From NCBI GenBank assembly GCA_902800215.1, contig CADCDS010000002.1, forward strand, positions 124,001 to 188,000: a stretch of 64,000 nt of DNA, written 5' to 3'. Shown here one piece after another: positions 25,120-34,137 of this stretch. The notes under the pieces are model-generated. The model worked only from the letters and a program-made list of their open reading frames with translations, was not told where the DNA came from and searched no databases. This stretch comes from an uncultured Bacteroidales bacterium (GTDB taxonomy: Bacteria; Bacteroidota; Bacteroidia; Bacteroidales; Paludibacteraceae). How positions within the stretch are numbered: position 1 is the first letter of the stretch; each line of letters opens with the position of its first letter. The position numbers were made by a program, and so were the translations under genes.

Positions 25120-25250
25120 AAAACAATTATCAAATAGATATGAGTAGAATTGAAGAATTGGAGAGCAAGGAGTACTTGACTCCAGAAGAGTTTAGAGAAC
25201 TTGGTCACTTTCGAATGTCACAACTGATACAACCAAGAGTAGCATGCTGA
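25116..25250 (+). CDS. Small antitoxin-like protein, module 4
   Basis: 44 residues: MKNNYQIDMSRIEELESKEY then LTPEEFRELGHFRMSQLIQPRVAC. Too short for a DNA-binding domain; possibly only the toxin-binding part of an antitoxin. The following toxin gene starts inside its last codons. Confidence 0.6.
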   Translation: MKNNYQIDMSRIEELESKEYLTPEEFRELGHFRMSQLIQPRVAC

Positions 25251-25576
25251 ATTATACGCAACAAGCGGTAGAAGATTTAGCGCTAATCCTTGCGGGCTTG
25301 GTATCTTTTCGTATAGGAGACGCTCTTGATCCATCTTTATCAGAGGAGCACGCTATTATCGTGTATGATGATATCGCGGATCACATAGATACGATAGAGA
25401 CTCTTACTTATCATCGTGCAAATACGTTTGCTGGCTTGGAGTGTTATGGCGAGTTCGTCTATACGTACAAAAGAAATAGAACCAATTGGTATGCGTTCTA
25501 TGATAAATGTGGGGAAGGAGATTTTGTGGTGAATCGTATAACGAACAATTGGAATGTCCTTTTGCCTAGATTGTAA
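25244..25576 (+). CDS. Toxin-like partner, module 4
   Basis: 110 residues: LNYTQQAVEDLALILAGLVSF then AIIVYDDIADHIDTIETL and YGEFVYTYKRNRTNWYAFYDKC...VNRITNNW. It looks like a RelE/ParE-type or similar small toxin by size, overlap and strand pattern, but the fold call is weaker than for modules 1 and 3. Confidence 0.6.
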   Translation: MLNYTQQAVEDLALILAGLVSFRIGDALDPSLSEEHAIIVYDDIADHIDTIETLTYHRANTFAGLECYGEFVYTYKRNRTNWYAFYDKCGEGDFVVNRITNNWNVLLPRL

Positions 25577-25589
25577 TGATACAATAATA

Positions 25590-28500
25590 ATGTTGAACGA
25601 CAGTCGAACGACGGTCAACCGACAGTCAACCGACGGTCAAAGCCAACGTCACTGCAAGCAAACCCCTCTATCGAAACGATGGAAGGTCTTAATGACGCTC
25701 GTCTTCCTCTTCACCCTCGGCATCGGAAATGTGTGGGCGGCGGATACTGAACTTTGTTCCGCAAATTTTAATGGAAAGACAGCTCAGTCTAATTCAACAG
25801 GTGTTGCAGAAACCGGTTGTACGATGAAGTGGGGAAGTGTAGAAAGTTCAAGTAATGATGTTACCGTTTCTGGAAATACATATCGTAAATTTGGAAGCTC
25901 TGGCTACGTTCAATTGATTCTTGATGATGGAGAATTTCAGGCCGGAGATAAACTGACAGTTACAATGTCAAGTAACCAAAATAACAAAAGTATTTCTTAT
26001 AAACTTCACGATAAATCTTCAGGTAATGGACCTTCAGATATTACCGTAAGCAGTGGTGAAGCAAAACCATTATCGTATACGTTGACCGCTGATGATATTG
26101 AATCGGATGGTTCGATTAAAATATTCCGTGGAGGTAGTGCGAATACAAATGCTCGTTATGGTAGTTTTTCTGTAGTTCGACCAGCAGAATGTACAGAGAC
26201 TGCTCCGACGTCGGTTGCAGTTTCCGGAGGCGCGACTTATGACAAAGGAGATGCTTTGTCTAATCTGTCAGCGGTTGTGACGGGTGGTACGGGCACAATG
26301 TCCTACCAATGGTATCGCAACACTACTAATGCAGCTACCATTAGCGATAACCTAAAATTAGCAAATTGCACGACGGCAACTTTAACTCCTGCTAACAAGG
26401 TAGGTACGTATTATTACTACTGCGTTGCTTCAAACTGCGCAGGTTCTGTTACTTCTGGTACAACCGCTGTTACTATCAATCCTGTTTGTCCTTCTAGTGG
26501 AACAATATATAAATTCCAAGTGAAGACAGGCTTGGCGAATGGAAATCTAGTAACGTCTGTGCCGAAGGATGTAGATATGACAACCGACAATTATTTATCT
26601 GCATTAGTGGGAGGAGAATTGATGGCTGCCGCTCGTAATAATGTCAATCGTATAAACATTACTGGCGGTAACGCCATAGGTTTCTCTAATGGAGCGGATG
26701 CCTATCTGGAAATGACGCTTGATTGTGCCATTCAAGCAGGAGATATTATCAAATATACTGTAGCAAGCAACAATATGTTGTTAAGGTTGACATCTGCGAC
26801 TACCGCTGAAAATGAACTGACGCTTGATAGGACAAAAACACAAGTAGAAGTTCCTGCTGCGTTTGTTGGTGCAACGAAACTCTATATGATTAGAGCAAGT
26901 AGTTCTCCTAATATCTCTTACTTTGAGGTGGTCCGCCCGGTATATCGCACAATAACTCTTGAATATGCTGATGGAGCAACGACTGATGGTTCTATTAAGG
27001 TATTGGATGGTGAAGCGGCAACGAAGCCGGCAGATCCGACTTGGGCACATCATCGTTTCGATGGTTGGTATAATGGTTCTGATCCGTACGTTTGGACTGC
27101 AAATGTAACGGGCAATTTGACGCTTACTGCTCATTGGACACAACTCTATACAGTTACTTATGCTAAAGGAGATGAGAGTGCAACCGGTGATGCTCCGACG
27201 CAAGTAGATAAGGCTGCTGGCGAGACCTTTGAAGTGGCTGCAAATTCATTTGAAGTAGCAGGTAAAGTATTTGATTATTGGAATGATGGTACAAACGACT
27301 ACAATCCGGGTGATACGTACACGGTTGGAACAAATAACGTAACTTTGACCGCTGTTTGGAGAACTCCTTCAACGATGTATGCAATCACCAAAGGAGCACA
27401 TGAGAACGGTGACTTCACTATTGATCCCGCTTCACAAGAGGCAGGTGAAATCGTAACATTGGAGGCAACTCCGAATGAGGATTATGTCTTCAGCGCTTGG
27501 GATGTTTACAAAACTGGCGAAAGCAGTACAAAGGTTAGTGTAACGAACAATACATTCACTATGCCGGGTTATGCTGTAACGGTTAATGCTACCTTCGCGG
27601 CTGACCCTCGTGCTAAAGTACTGTATGTAACATCGAATACAGCCGATGCAACGAAGGAAAACGATAAAGTCTACGCAGCACTTAAAGACACCTATAATGT
27701 GAAGATTGTAGGTCCGACTTCTGATGCAGACCAATCGACTTATGCTTTGGTTGTTCTTCATGAGTCTGTAGGCGGTGGTAACTTTAACGCAGATGCTATC
27801 AAGGCCGCAAAGGAAGGTAATACTCCGGTGCTGAACACGAAGAGTTATTTCTATAATAATGCCAATACAGACAATCAACGTTGGAACTGGGGAACTCCGA
27901 ATGCGGGAAAGAAAACGAAGGGCGTGCATGTGAATAGGGCATATTGCGATATCACAAGTCACCCGTTGTTCGATGATTTGACACCGGATGCAAATGACAG
28001 TATCATTATTTTGAGTTCTATCAACGGCGACAACAAACCTATTCAGCCAATTGGAACTTTCACAACAGGCAAAGAGGGTTATAATTTGGCATATGTGCCT
28101 GATGGTTGCGCTATCCATGAGTTGACTCCTGCTCAACGCGGTGCGACAAGTGGAAAATACTTGATGATTAGTTTGTATAGCAAAGATTTTGCTAACCTGA
28201 ATGCTAATGGTCAGAAATTGTTCCAGAACGCTGCAGCTTACTTGATCGGTTCAACGGCATGGGAGCCTAAAGCACCGAAGACGGTTTTGCATACTTTGAC
28301 AGGCGTGACTACGTCAAGTGATGATGAGGTCTGCGCAGGTGTGGCTTATGAGGCTACGTATGTAGCAGAATCCGGTTATACATTACCGGCAAGTATTACG
28401 GTGAAAATAGGCGGTTCGACTATTGATGCTGAGAATTACACTTGGGATCAATCAACCGGTGCGCTTACTATTCCTGATGCTCAGGTAACCGGCAATATCC

Positions 28501-31500
28501 AAATTACTGTAGTTGGTGACTTCGCATGTCCGGCAGCAGGTTCGGGTGACGTTGTCTTCTCTTGGACTCCGAAAACTGGTTTGGATAACGCAGATATCGA
28601 AGCAGGTACGTACGATTTACCGGGCTCTTGGTTAACTTCAGTAAATGGAGGTACAGCTCAAATGATCGTGCCGGCAGATGAAAATATGCGCATCCGTGGA
28701 TCGCAATTGGCATTTAATAGCAATAACGCATATGTTCATTTGACGATTTGTGCATTAGCAGAGGGTGATAGAATCCTTGTCAATTCCTCCAATGAAACCA
28801 ACGCACGTAACCTTTGGATCTCGTTGAATGCAACACGTCCGGATAATGCAGAGGCTGCTGCCGCTGTCATTGAACAAGGTAAGGCATATTATATTTCATC
28901 TACTTCATCGCTGAAAAATGCTACTGATCTGTACATTTGGCGTGAAAGCAGTACTACTCAAATAGGAGAGGTTTCCATCATCCGTTCGAAGAAATTCACG
29001 GTAACATATGTGGCTGCTGATTTGACAGGCGGAGAAGTACCTGCTGCCGTAACCGATATCTTTGACGGTCAAACAATCACCGTAGCTGGTAAGGGTACGA
29101 TGGAGAAAGGTACGATGCTCTTTAACGGTTGGAAAGATGCTAATGAGGTAAGTTATGCAGCGGGCGTTGATCTTGAGATAACAGCTAACATGACGCTCAC
29201 GGCTCAATGGTCACAACTCTATTCAGTAACTTACGCGAAGGCAGGAACCGAAGAAGGTACTGTCCCAACACAGGAATCCTTGTTGAATGGTGCACAATTC
29301 ACCGTAGCCGATCAAGGTTCGTTGGTTACTCCTGCTAATAAAGTCTTTGGCGGTTGGAACGATGGAACGCAGACCTATGAAGCCGGAGAGACGTACACTA
29401 TTGCTGGCGCAGATGTGACATTGACAGCTGTTTGGAATGATACTTACACTGTACAATACGATGCAAACGGCGGCGAAGGAACGATGGCAGATGGTACAGG
29501 TACAACTGTCTCGATTGCTGCTAACGGCTTTACCTATGCAGACCATAAGTTCCTCCGTTGGAATTCACAACCGGATGGTGAGGGAACCAATTATACAGTT
29601 GGAGCCGAAGTAAGCGAGAACCTTACGCTGTATGCAATATGGAAAGAGGTAACTTGTACCCCTAGCACCAATATCTTCTCTATTGAGTTTACGAATAGTT
29701 CTGAAGTAAAAATGTCATACAACGATCCGGAATTGGATTTGTCACCTTATGCTACGATATCGGGCGGTAGTGCCTTTATGAGATATTATAATGGCACAAA
29801 CACAAACAAGACCGTACTTAATTCCAGCAAGAAAGTAAATTATGATTCGAATAACCAGTATTTGAAACTTGTTTTGGATTGTGCTTTACAGGAAGGAGAT
29901 GTGATTACATGTGCTGATGGTACAGGTAACCAAATTGCAATTGCAGTTGATTTGACTACAGCAACGAATCCGGCAAGTACTTCAAATAAAGAGGTGACAT
30001 CAAGTTATGAATATACTGTTCAAGCAGCAGACCATATCGTGGGAAAAGATGTTCTCTTCCTTGGACGTAGCACATCAGGTGGTACCACGAATGGTACAAT
30101 AACCATTTATCGTCCGTTGCCTGATGCTTCTGTTCCGACGATTAACAACGCTACTCCGGCTGATGCTGAGTATACTGGCGCTGCATCACCGATGACGGTT
30201 GTGGCTGAAGTCGAAGGTGCAGAAGATCTGCACTATCAGTGGTATAAAGAGGCAGGTGAAACAGATCTCGCAGTAGGTGAAGATGCTGCTTCGTTTACTC
30301 CGACTGCTTCCGGTGAGTACTACTGCGTAGTTACTAATAGCCCGACGGGTTACACTCCGAAGTCTGCTACTTCTCGTACGGCAACGATCACGATGATCAG
30401 TAGTGATGCAACGCTGGCTTGGCTGAAAGCAGATGGAAACGACATTGCTTTGAGCGACGGTGTATATGCATATGAGTATACGCTTCCGTATAACTATACT
30501 GCAGATGGTGCTCCGACGGTTACTTATGCAACGACCGATGCGAATGCAACAATAACGAATTTCACCCCAGCTGCAACCAAGACCGGTACGGCTACTATTA
30601 ACGTATTAGCACAAGACGGCGTAACATCGCACGAATACACGGTTAAGTTCAACGAGTTCAGTGGATGTGTACGTGCATTCTGGTTCGCATATGCAGATGA
30701 CGCTGCTGCTAATAATGTGACGAATAATAGTACGGTATTTGTATCATGTCCGACAGGTAGTAGTAATGCTTCTACTTATACATTGACTATTGGCTCAGAT
30801 GTATATACGGCAACGAGAAATGGTGGTAGTTTCGCAGAGGCGGCTCGTCTAGTGATTCCTTCCGGTTTCAACGCTACATTCTATGCAAAAGTACGTGGAG
30901 GTGGAAGCAATAAAAAGATCACCTTAATCTCTACGGCTGATGAGTCTGTGAAGTATTCTTCCGGTACATTCTCTAGTAATGATGCTCAAGTATCCATTGA
31001 GGATATTCCTGCGGGAACTTACAAACTGACCTCTGATGGTTTAAGCAGATTGTATGTAATGGCGGTTGAGATGTGCAAATATCCGATGGAAGGTGTATCA
31101 CTGCCGGCAACGGAAAGTGTACTGGTAGGAGAAACCGTAACGTTGACTCCGGTATTCGATCCGACGAACGCTTCCAACAAGAATGTAACTTGGGAGAGTG
31201 AAGACGAGGATGTTGCAACTGTTGCTAACGGTGTAGTAACCGGTGTTGCAGCCGGAACGGCAAATATTACCGTAACAACTGAAGATGGTAACTTCCATGC
31301 TACCTGCGCAGTAACCGTTACTGAATTGGATTGCGACACATATATGGGTAACCTCTTTGCTTTGACGATTAAAGATGTAGAGGCAAGCATAACCATAGCT
31401 ACAACTGAAATCGATATGGCGACGTACGCTACTATTGAAAACGGTACCGCCTTCACGGCTCGTACATCGGGTAGCGCTTCTCATAAGCCTGCGGTGAAGC

Positions 31501-32402
31501 AAAATAATGTAGTTCAGTTCCAATACAACAATGATGCATTGTATCTGAAGTTGAACTTGCAGAGATGTGCTTTGAAGGAAGGCGATATGATTACCATTAC
31601 CGGTACTGATGATAATGAGTTTAGTTTCACGACTGATGCAACTCGTGCAACTACTTACAAGACCACCGGTCATAAGTATGTTGTTCAATACGGTGATGCA
31701 TTAGTAGGAGCAAGTACGATTTATGTATGGCGTGCTGAGAATAGTAACTGCTATCTGAAGTCCATCTCTATCGACCGTGTCGCTCCGAGTCACACACGTC
31801 CGGTTAATCCGGCTTATCTTGGAACGCTGTGCTGGACCAACAATGCAGCTATCGTTGGTGCAACGCTGTATGAACTCCAAGGTAAGAACGAGAACAACTA
31901 TCTCGTATTCGATGAGGTTATATCGAAACGTCTTGAGGCTGGTAAGCCGTACATCTTCATGCCGGAGGACGGTAATACGGAGATTAAGGTTTACAACACC
32001 GATGATGCGGCTGCTTTGACAGAGGCTGATTTGCAACCGGTAAATAATATGTACGGTACATTCGAGGGTAAGGATCTGAGACCGGATCAGGATGAGGATG
32101 CCGATATGTATTACTTCTCGGGTCATAATATCTGGAGAGTAGGCGATTTCACCGTTGAGAAGATTAACATCCCGGCTTATCGTTGCTACGTAGATTATCC
32201 TGCAGTATTGGCTGGTGCACCTGCAGAAGCTCCGGCACCGGGTCGTCGTCGTGTAACGATGGGCGTTAACGGTAAAGACGTGGCTACCGGCATGGAGAAC
32301 ATCAATGCTTCCGACAAACCGCTGAAGGTGATGATTGACGGTCAGTTGTTCATTATCCGTGGCGAGAAGGTATTCGATGCTACCGGAAGATTGGTAAAAT
32401 AA
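25590..32402 (+). CDS. Giant modular surface protein with InlB-type repeats and a BIG2 domain
   Basis: 2270 residues from the ATG at 25590; an earlier frame start overlaps the toxin gene. The signal peptide lies at about residues 35-62 (VLMTLVFLFTLGIGNVWA). Modules, by approximate residue: five related beta-sandwich units carrying a YLKLxLxCAL-xEGD-xI core (about 52-200, 307-450, 983-1132, 1360-1508, 1913-2060); an Ig-like unit (about 205-305); several Listeria-Bacteroides (InlB B) repeats (about 454-600, 1137-1360); a ThuA/DUF4350-like domain (about 670-890); a BIG2 domain (about 1833-1912); and a C-terminal segment ending KVMIDGQLFIIRGEKVF then DATGRLVK, like type IX secretion signals. Probably an adhesin or glycan binder. 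The N-terminal codons are built from CGACAGTCAAC-type word repeats. Confidence 0.82.
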   Translation: MLNDSRTTVNRQSTDGQSQRHCKQTPLSKRWKVLMTLVFLFTLGIGNVWAADTELCSANFNGKTAQSNSTGVAETGCTMKWGSVESSSNDVTVSGNTYRKFGSSGYVQLILDDGEFQAGDKLTVTMSSNQNNKSISYKLHDKSSGNGPSDITVSSGEAKPLSYTLTADDIESDGSIKIFRGGSANTNARYGSFSVVRPAECTETAPTSVAVSGGATYDKGDALSNLSAVVTGGTGTMSYQWYRNTTNAATISDNLKLANCTTATLTPANKVGTYYYYCVASNCAGSVTSGTTAVTINPVCPSSGTIYKFQVKTGLANGNLVTSVPKDVDMTTDNYLSALVGGELMAAARNNVNRINITGGNAIGFSNGADAYLEMTLDCAIQAGDIIKYTVASNNMLLRLTSATTAENELTLDRTKTQVEVPAAFVGATKLYMIRASSSPNISYFEVVRPVYRTITLEYADGATTDGSIKVLDGEAATKPADPTWAHHRFDGWYNGSDPYVWTANVTGNLTLTAHWTQLYTVTYAKGDESATGDAPTQVDKAAGETFEVAANSFEVAGKVFDYWNDGTNDYNPGDTYTVGTNNVTLTAVWRTPSTMYAITKGAHENGDFTIDPASQEAGEIVTLEATPNEDYVFSAWDVYKTGESSTKVSVTNNTFTMPGYAVTVNATFAADPRAKVLYVTSNTADATKENDKVYAALKDTYNVKIVGPTSDADQSTYALVVLHESVGGGNFNADAIKAAKEGNTPVLNTKSYFYNNANTDNQRWNWGTPNAGKKTKGVHVNRAYCDITSHPLFDDLTPDANDSIIILSSINGDNKPIQPIGTFTTGKEGYNLAYVPDGCAIHELTPAQRGATSGKYLMISLYSKDFANLNANGQKLFQNAAAYLIGSTAWEPKAPKTVLHTLTGVTTSSDDEVCAGVAYEATYVAESGYTLPASITVKIGGSTIDAENYTWDQSTGALTIPDAQVTGNIQITVVGDFACPAAGSGDVVFSWTPKTGLDNADIEAGTYDLPGSWLTSVNGGTAQMIVPADENMRIRGSQLAFNSNNAYVHLTICALAEGDRILVNSSNETNARNLWISLNATRPDNAEAAAAVIEQGKAYYISSTSSLKNATDLYIWRESSTTQIGEVSIIRSKKFTVTYVAADLTGGEVPAAVTDIFDGQTITVAGKGTMEKGTMLFNGWKDANEVSYAAGVDLEITANMTLTAQWSQLYSVTYAKAGTEEGTVPTQESLLNGAQFTVADQGSLVTPANKVFGGWNDGTQTYEAGETYTIAGADVTLTAVWNDTYTVQYDANGGEGTMADGTGTTVSIAANGFTYADHKFLRWNSQPDGEGTNYTVGAEVSENLTLYAIWKEVTCTPSTNIFSIEFTNSSEVKMSYNDPELDLSPYATISGGSAFMRYYNGTNTNKTVLNSSKKVNYDSNNQYLKLVLDCALQEGDVITCADGTGNQIAIAVDLTTATNPASTSNKEVTSSYEYTVQAADHIVGKDVLFLGRSTSGGTTNGTITIYRPLPDASVPTINNATPADAEYTGAASPMTVVAEVEGAEDLHYQWYKEAGETDLAVGEDAASFTPTASGEYYCVVTNSPTGYTPKSATSRTATITMISSDATLAWLKADGNDIALSDGVYAYEYTLPYNYTADGAPTVTYATTDANATITNFTPAATKTGTATINVLAQDGVTSHEYTVKFNEFSGCVRAFWFAYADDAAANNVTNNSTVFVSCPTGSSNASTYTLTIGSDVYTATRNGGSFAEAARLVIPSGFNATFYAKVRGGGSNKKITLISTADESVKYSSGTFSSNDAQVSIEDIPAGTYKLTSDGLSRLYVMAVEMCKYPMEGVSLPATESVLVGETVTLTPVFDPTNASNKNVTWESEDEDVATVANGVVTGVAAGTANITVTTEDGNFHATCAVTVTELDCDTYMGNLFALTIKDVEASITIATTEIDMATYATIENGTAFTARTSGSASHKPAVKQNNVVQFQYNNDALYLKLNLQRCALKEGDMITITGTDDNEFSFTTDATRATTYKTTGHKYVVQYGDALVGASTIYVWRAENSNCYLKSISIDRVAPSHTRPVNPAYLGTLCWTNNAAIVGATLYELQGKNENNYLVFDEVISKRLEAGKPYIFMPEDGNTEIKVYNTDDAAALTEADLQPVNNMYGTFEGKDLRPDQDEDADMYYFSGHNIWRVGDFTVEKINIPAYRCYVDYPAVLAGAPAEAPAPGRRRVTMGVNGKDVATGMENINASDKPLKVMIDGQLFIIRGEKVFDATGRLVK

Positions 32403-32419
32403 CGTAAAATTGGCAAAAA

Positions 32420-32464
32420 GTACGGCAAAAATTTGCATATGTCAAAAATTTGCCGTACCTTTGC
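32420..32464 (+). promoter_or_regulatory. Promoter of the peptide gene within an inverted repeat
   Basis: -33 TTGCATATGTCA from 32433 and -7 TACCTTTGC (32456-32464). A perfect 10-base inverted repeat, GTACGGCAAA (32420-32429) and TTTGCCGTAC (32449-32458), flanks the -33 box and enters the -7 box. It may serve as an operator or as the end of the upstream transcript. Confidence 0.7.
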
Positions 32465-32481
32465 AGCCAAATTTGAAAATT

Positions 32482-32634
32482 ATGATGAAAATGTATAAAC
32501 AACCGAAAAGTGATGTTACCATAATTAATATGGAACACATGTTGATGGACGTCGTTGTATCTCCGGGTGCTCCGACCGATCCTAATACTCCGCCTACTCC
32601 GGGTGCTCCGGCTCGCGGAGGTATTATCGAGTAA
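32482..32634 (+). CDS. Small peptide of the MK-x-Y-x-x-P type (peptide C)
   Basis: 50 residues (or 47 from the third Met): MMKMYKQPKSDVTIINMEHM then LMDVVVSPGAP and a Pro/Thr/Gly-rich tail (TDPNTPPTPGAPARGGIIE). No cleavable signal peptide. It follows a large secreted protein, has its own promoter and a hairpin downstream, and shares its start pattern (MK..Y..P) with the peptides at 57489-57617 and 58689-58844. Function unknown. Confidence 0.7.
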   Translation: MMKMYKQPKSDVTIINMEHMLMDVVVSPGAPTDPNTPPTPGAPARGGIIE

Positions 32635-32691
32635 TTCCCTTCTTCGCGTACGTGCGTAAACGTTATTAGTTACGCGCGGAAGGACGAAAGA

Positions 32692-32721
32692 ATTAAAGGC
32701 AGCTTACGGGCTGCCTTTAAT
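32692..32721 (+). terminator. Hairpin after peptide C
   Basis: ATTAAAGGCAG (32692-32702) and CTGCCTTTAAT (32711-32721) form an 11-base-pair stem with an 8-base loop. No long T run follows, so it is a likely but not certain terminator. Confidence 0.6.
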
Positions 32722-32782
32722 TGTGTGTATTAGTCCAAAATGGCCAAAAATGGGGCAAAAAGACAAAAAATGGAAAAAAAAC

Positions 32783-32814
32783 TTGCGTATGTCAAATTTT
32801 TGTTGTAATTTTGC
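32783..32814 (+). promoter_or_regulatory. Promoter of the MNT/HEPN pair
   Basis: -33 TTGCGTATGTCA from 32783, -7 TAATTTTGC (32806-32814). This supports the ATG at 32834 rather than earlier starts. Confidence 0.75.
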
Positions 32815-32833
32815 GAGCAAAATTGGAAAACCT

Positions 32834-33127
32834 ATGCGCACGACACAGGAATACATAGCGACATTGAAGCAACACGCACCGATATTGCGTGACCGCTTTG
32901 GTATGAAGTCCATGTCGTTATTTGGCTCCGTGGCTCGCGGAAAGCATACGGAGGATAGCGATGTCGATGTATTCGTGGATATGCCGGTAACGCTTCGTGG
33001 TGTCGGTGGCGCAAATGATTATCTGGAGCAAATTACGGGGAAGCATGTGGATATGATCGTTAAACATCGAAATCTTACTCCGTTCTTCCTTAAAGAAGTA
33101 GAAAGAGATGGTGTTAGAATATTCTGA
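32834..33127 (+). CDS. mntA: Minimal nucleotidyltransferase (MNT) antitoxin
   Basis: 97 residues. It shows SLFGSVARGKHTEDSDVDVFV, the GS-x10-DxD signature of MNT proteins, and YLEQITGKHVDMI. Antitoxin of the MntA/HepT kind, which transfers AMP to the HEPN partner. Overlaps the HEPN gene by 20 bases. Confidence 0.9.
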   Translation: MRTTQEYIATLKQHAPILRDRFGMKSMSLFGSVARGKHTEDSDVDVFVDMPVTLRGVGGANDYLEQITGKHVDMIVKHRNLTPFFLKEVERDGVRIF

Positions 33128-33533
33128 AAATACGCGTTTAGCTCAAGAAACACTCCTTAATATCAAGAGAGCAATCTTGATGTTGCAAGAATGGAATGAA
33201 GGAGTGGAAAGTGCCGATGAGTGGCTGTCTTCTACATATGGAATGCAGAAACTTGCCGGTAACGCTATGATGGTTGAGGTAATCGGAGAGGAGGTTAAGA
33301 AAGTGGAAAAGCGTTTGGGAACGGAATTTCTTAATCTGCGCCCTGAGATACCATGGAGAGAAGTTATGGGCATGAGAAACCACATCGCTCATGGATACTT
33401 CGATATTAATGAATTGTATGTATTTTCCGTCATCAAAAACGATCTGTCTCCATTATTAGAAGCTATCGACTATCTCATCTCAGTTTTAGATACGCTGAAA
33501 ATGGAAAAGGAAGTAGATGAGCATTGCGAATAA
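33108..33533 (+). CDS. hepT: HEPN-domain toxin of the HepT type
   Basis: 141 residues with the RNase motif R-x4-H in MRNHIAHGYFDI and the helical QKLAGNAMMVEVIGEEVKKV (PF01934/DUF86 type). Partner of the MNT gene upstream. Differs from the HEPN protein at 23764, which is of the PF05168 type, so the island carries two HEPN/MNT kinds. Confidence 0.88.
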   Translation: MVLEYSENTRLAQETLLNIKRAILMLQEWNEGVESADEWLSSTYGMQKLAGNAMMVEVIGEEVKKVEKRLGTEFLNLRPEIPWREVMGMRNHIAHGYFDINELYVFSVIKNDLSPLLEAIDYLISVLDTLKMEKEVDEHCE

Positions 33534-33566
33534 AAAAACAGACAACTGTGCGTTGCCTGTTTTTTT
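33532..33566. terminator. Bidirectional terminator between hepT and secG
   Basis: AAAAAACAGACAAC, a GTGC-type loop, then GTTGCCTGTTTTTTT. The A run and the T run lie on both sides, so it can end both convergent transcripts. Confidence 0.8.
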
Positions 33567-33589
33567 GATTGCCGAGAAAGGAGGGAAGA

Positions 33590-33952
33590 TTAGTCTTCGT
33601 TCTCCGTAGCACCTTCTTCGAACGGAAGAGTGTTCTCCGGGAGAGTAGCATCTTCGTCGATAGCCTCATCCGCATCGATGATTTGCTCTTGGCGAGCTTC
33701 CTCTGCGTCATTGTCGTTGGATTTGTTGCTCTTCTTGGTGAACGCAACAGCCACAATGCTGAGGAAGACGATGATACCGATGAGCGTCCAGGTAGCTTTC
33801 TCCAAGAAGTCAGCTGTTTTCGGCGCACCCATCACCTGGTTTCCGCTCGAAAAGCCGGAAGCCAGACCTCCACCTTTACTATTCTGTACCAATACCAGCA
33901 GGATCAGCAAGATAGCGGCAATAATGATTAAAACAGTAATAAAAGTACTCAT
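33590..33952 (-). CDS. secG: Preprotein translocase subunit SecG
   Basis: 120 residues from the ATG at 33952. Two membrane helices (TFITVLIIIAAILLILLVLV, TLIGIIVFLSIVAVAF) flank the SecG loop VQNSKGGGLASGFSSGNQVMGAPKTADFLEKATW. An acidic C-terminal tail (DADEAIDEDATLPENTLPFE) is usual for Bacteroidetes. Part of SecYEG in the inner membrane. It is divergent from the sigma-54-type activator gene. Confidence 0.93.
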   Translation of the reverse strand: MSTFITVLIIIAAILLILLVLVQNSKGGGLASGFSSGNQVMGAPKTADFLEKATWTLIGIIVFLSIVAVAFTKKSNKSNDNDAEEARQEQIIDADEAIDEDATLPENTLPFEEGATENED

Positions 33953-33959
33953 AATATAA

Positions 33960-33995
33960 TTTGTGATTTTTGATTTTACATTTGTGATTTTGGGC
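33960..33995. repeat. TTTGTGAT word repeat
   Basis: Imperfect tandem words (TTTGTGATTTTTGATTTTAC, ATTTGTGATTTTGGG) in the secG leader. Confidence 0.65.
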
Positions 33996-34014
33996 GTATT
34001 TTCCAAAATCGGGT

Positions 34015-34047
34015 GCAAAGGTACAACAAAAATTGCATATATGCAAA
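34015..34047 (-). promoter_or_regulatory. secG promoter
   Basis: -7 TACCTTTGC (34023-34015), -33 TTTGCATATATGC from 34047 (palindromic GCATATATGC). Confidence 0.75.
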
Positions 34048-34073
34048 TATTTTGGCAAAAAAAGCACTTTTAT

Positions 34074-34105
34074 TTGCGTATATCGAAAAAAAGTAGTATC
34101 TTTGC
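34074..34105 (+). promoter_or_regulatory. Promoter of the activator-lptE operon
   Basis: -33 TTGCGTATATC from 34074, -7 TATCTTTGC (34097-34105). Confidence 0.75.
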
Positions 34106-34137
34106 GCACTAATTGTGTGACATTTAGTCATAGAACT

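Noticed and set aside
32640..32676. Alternating CG/TA-rich stretch after peptide C as a regulatory element
   Set aside because: Only a weak GCGTAA/TTACGC hairpin is visible; the clearer hairpin at 32692-32721 explains the end of the transcript.
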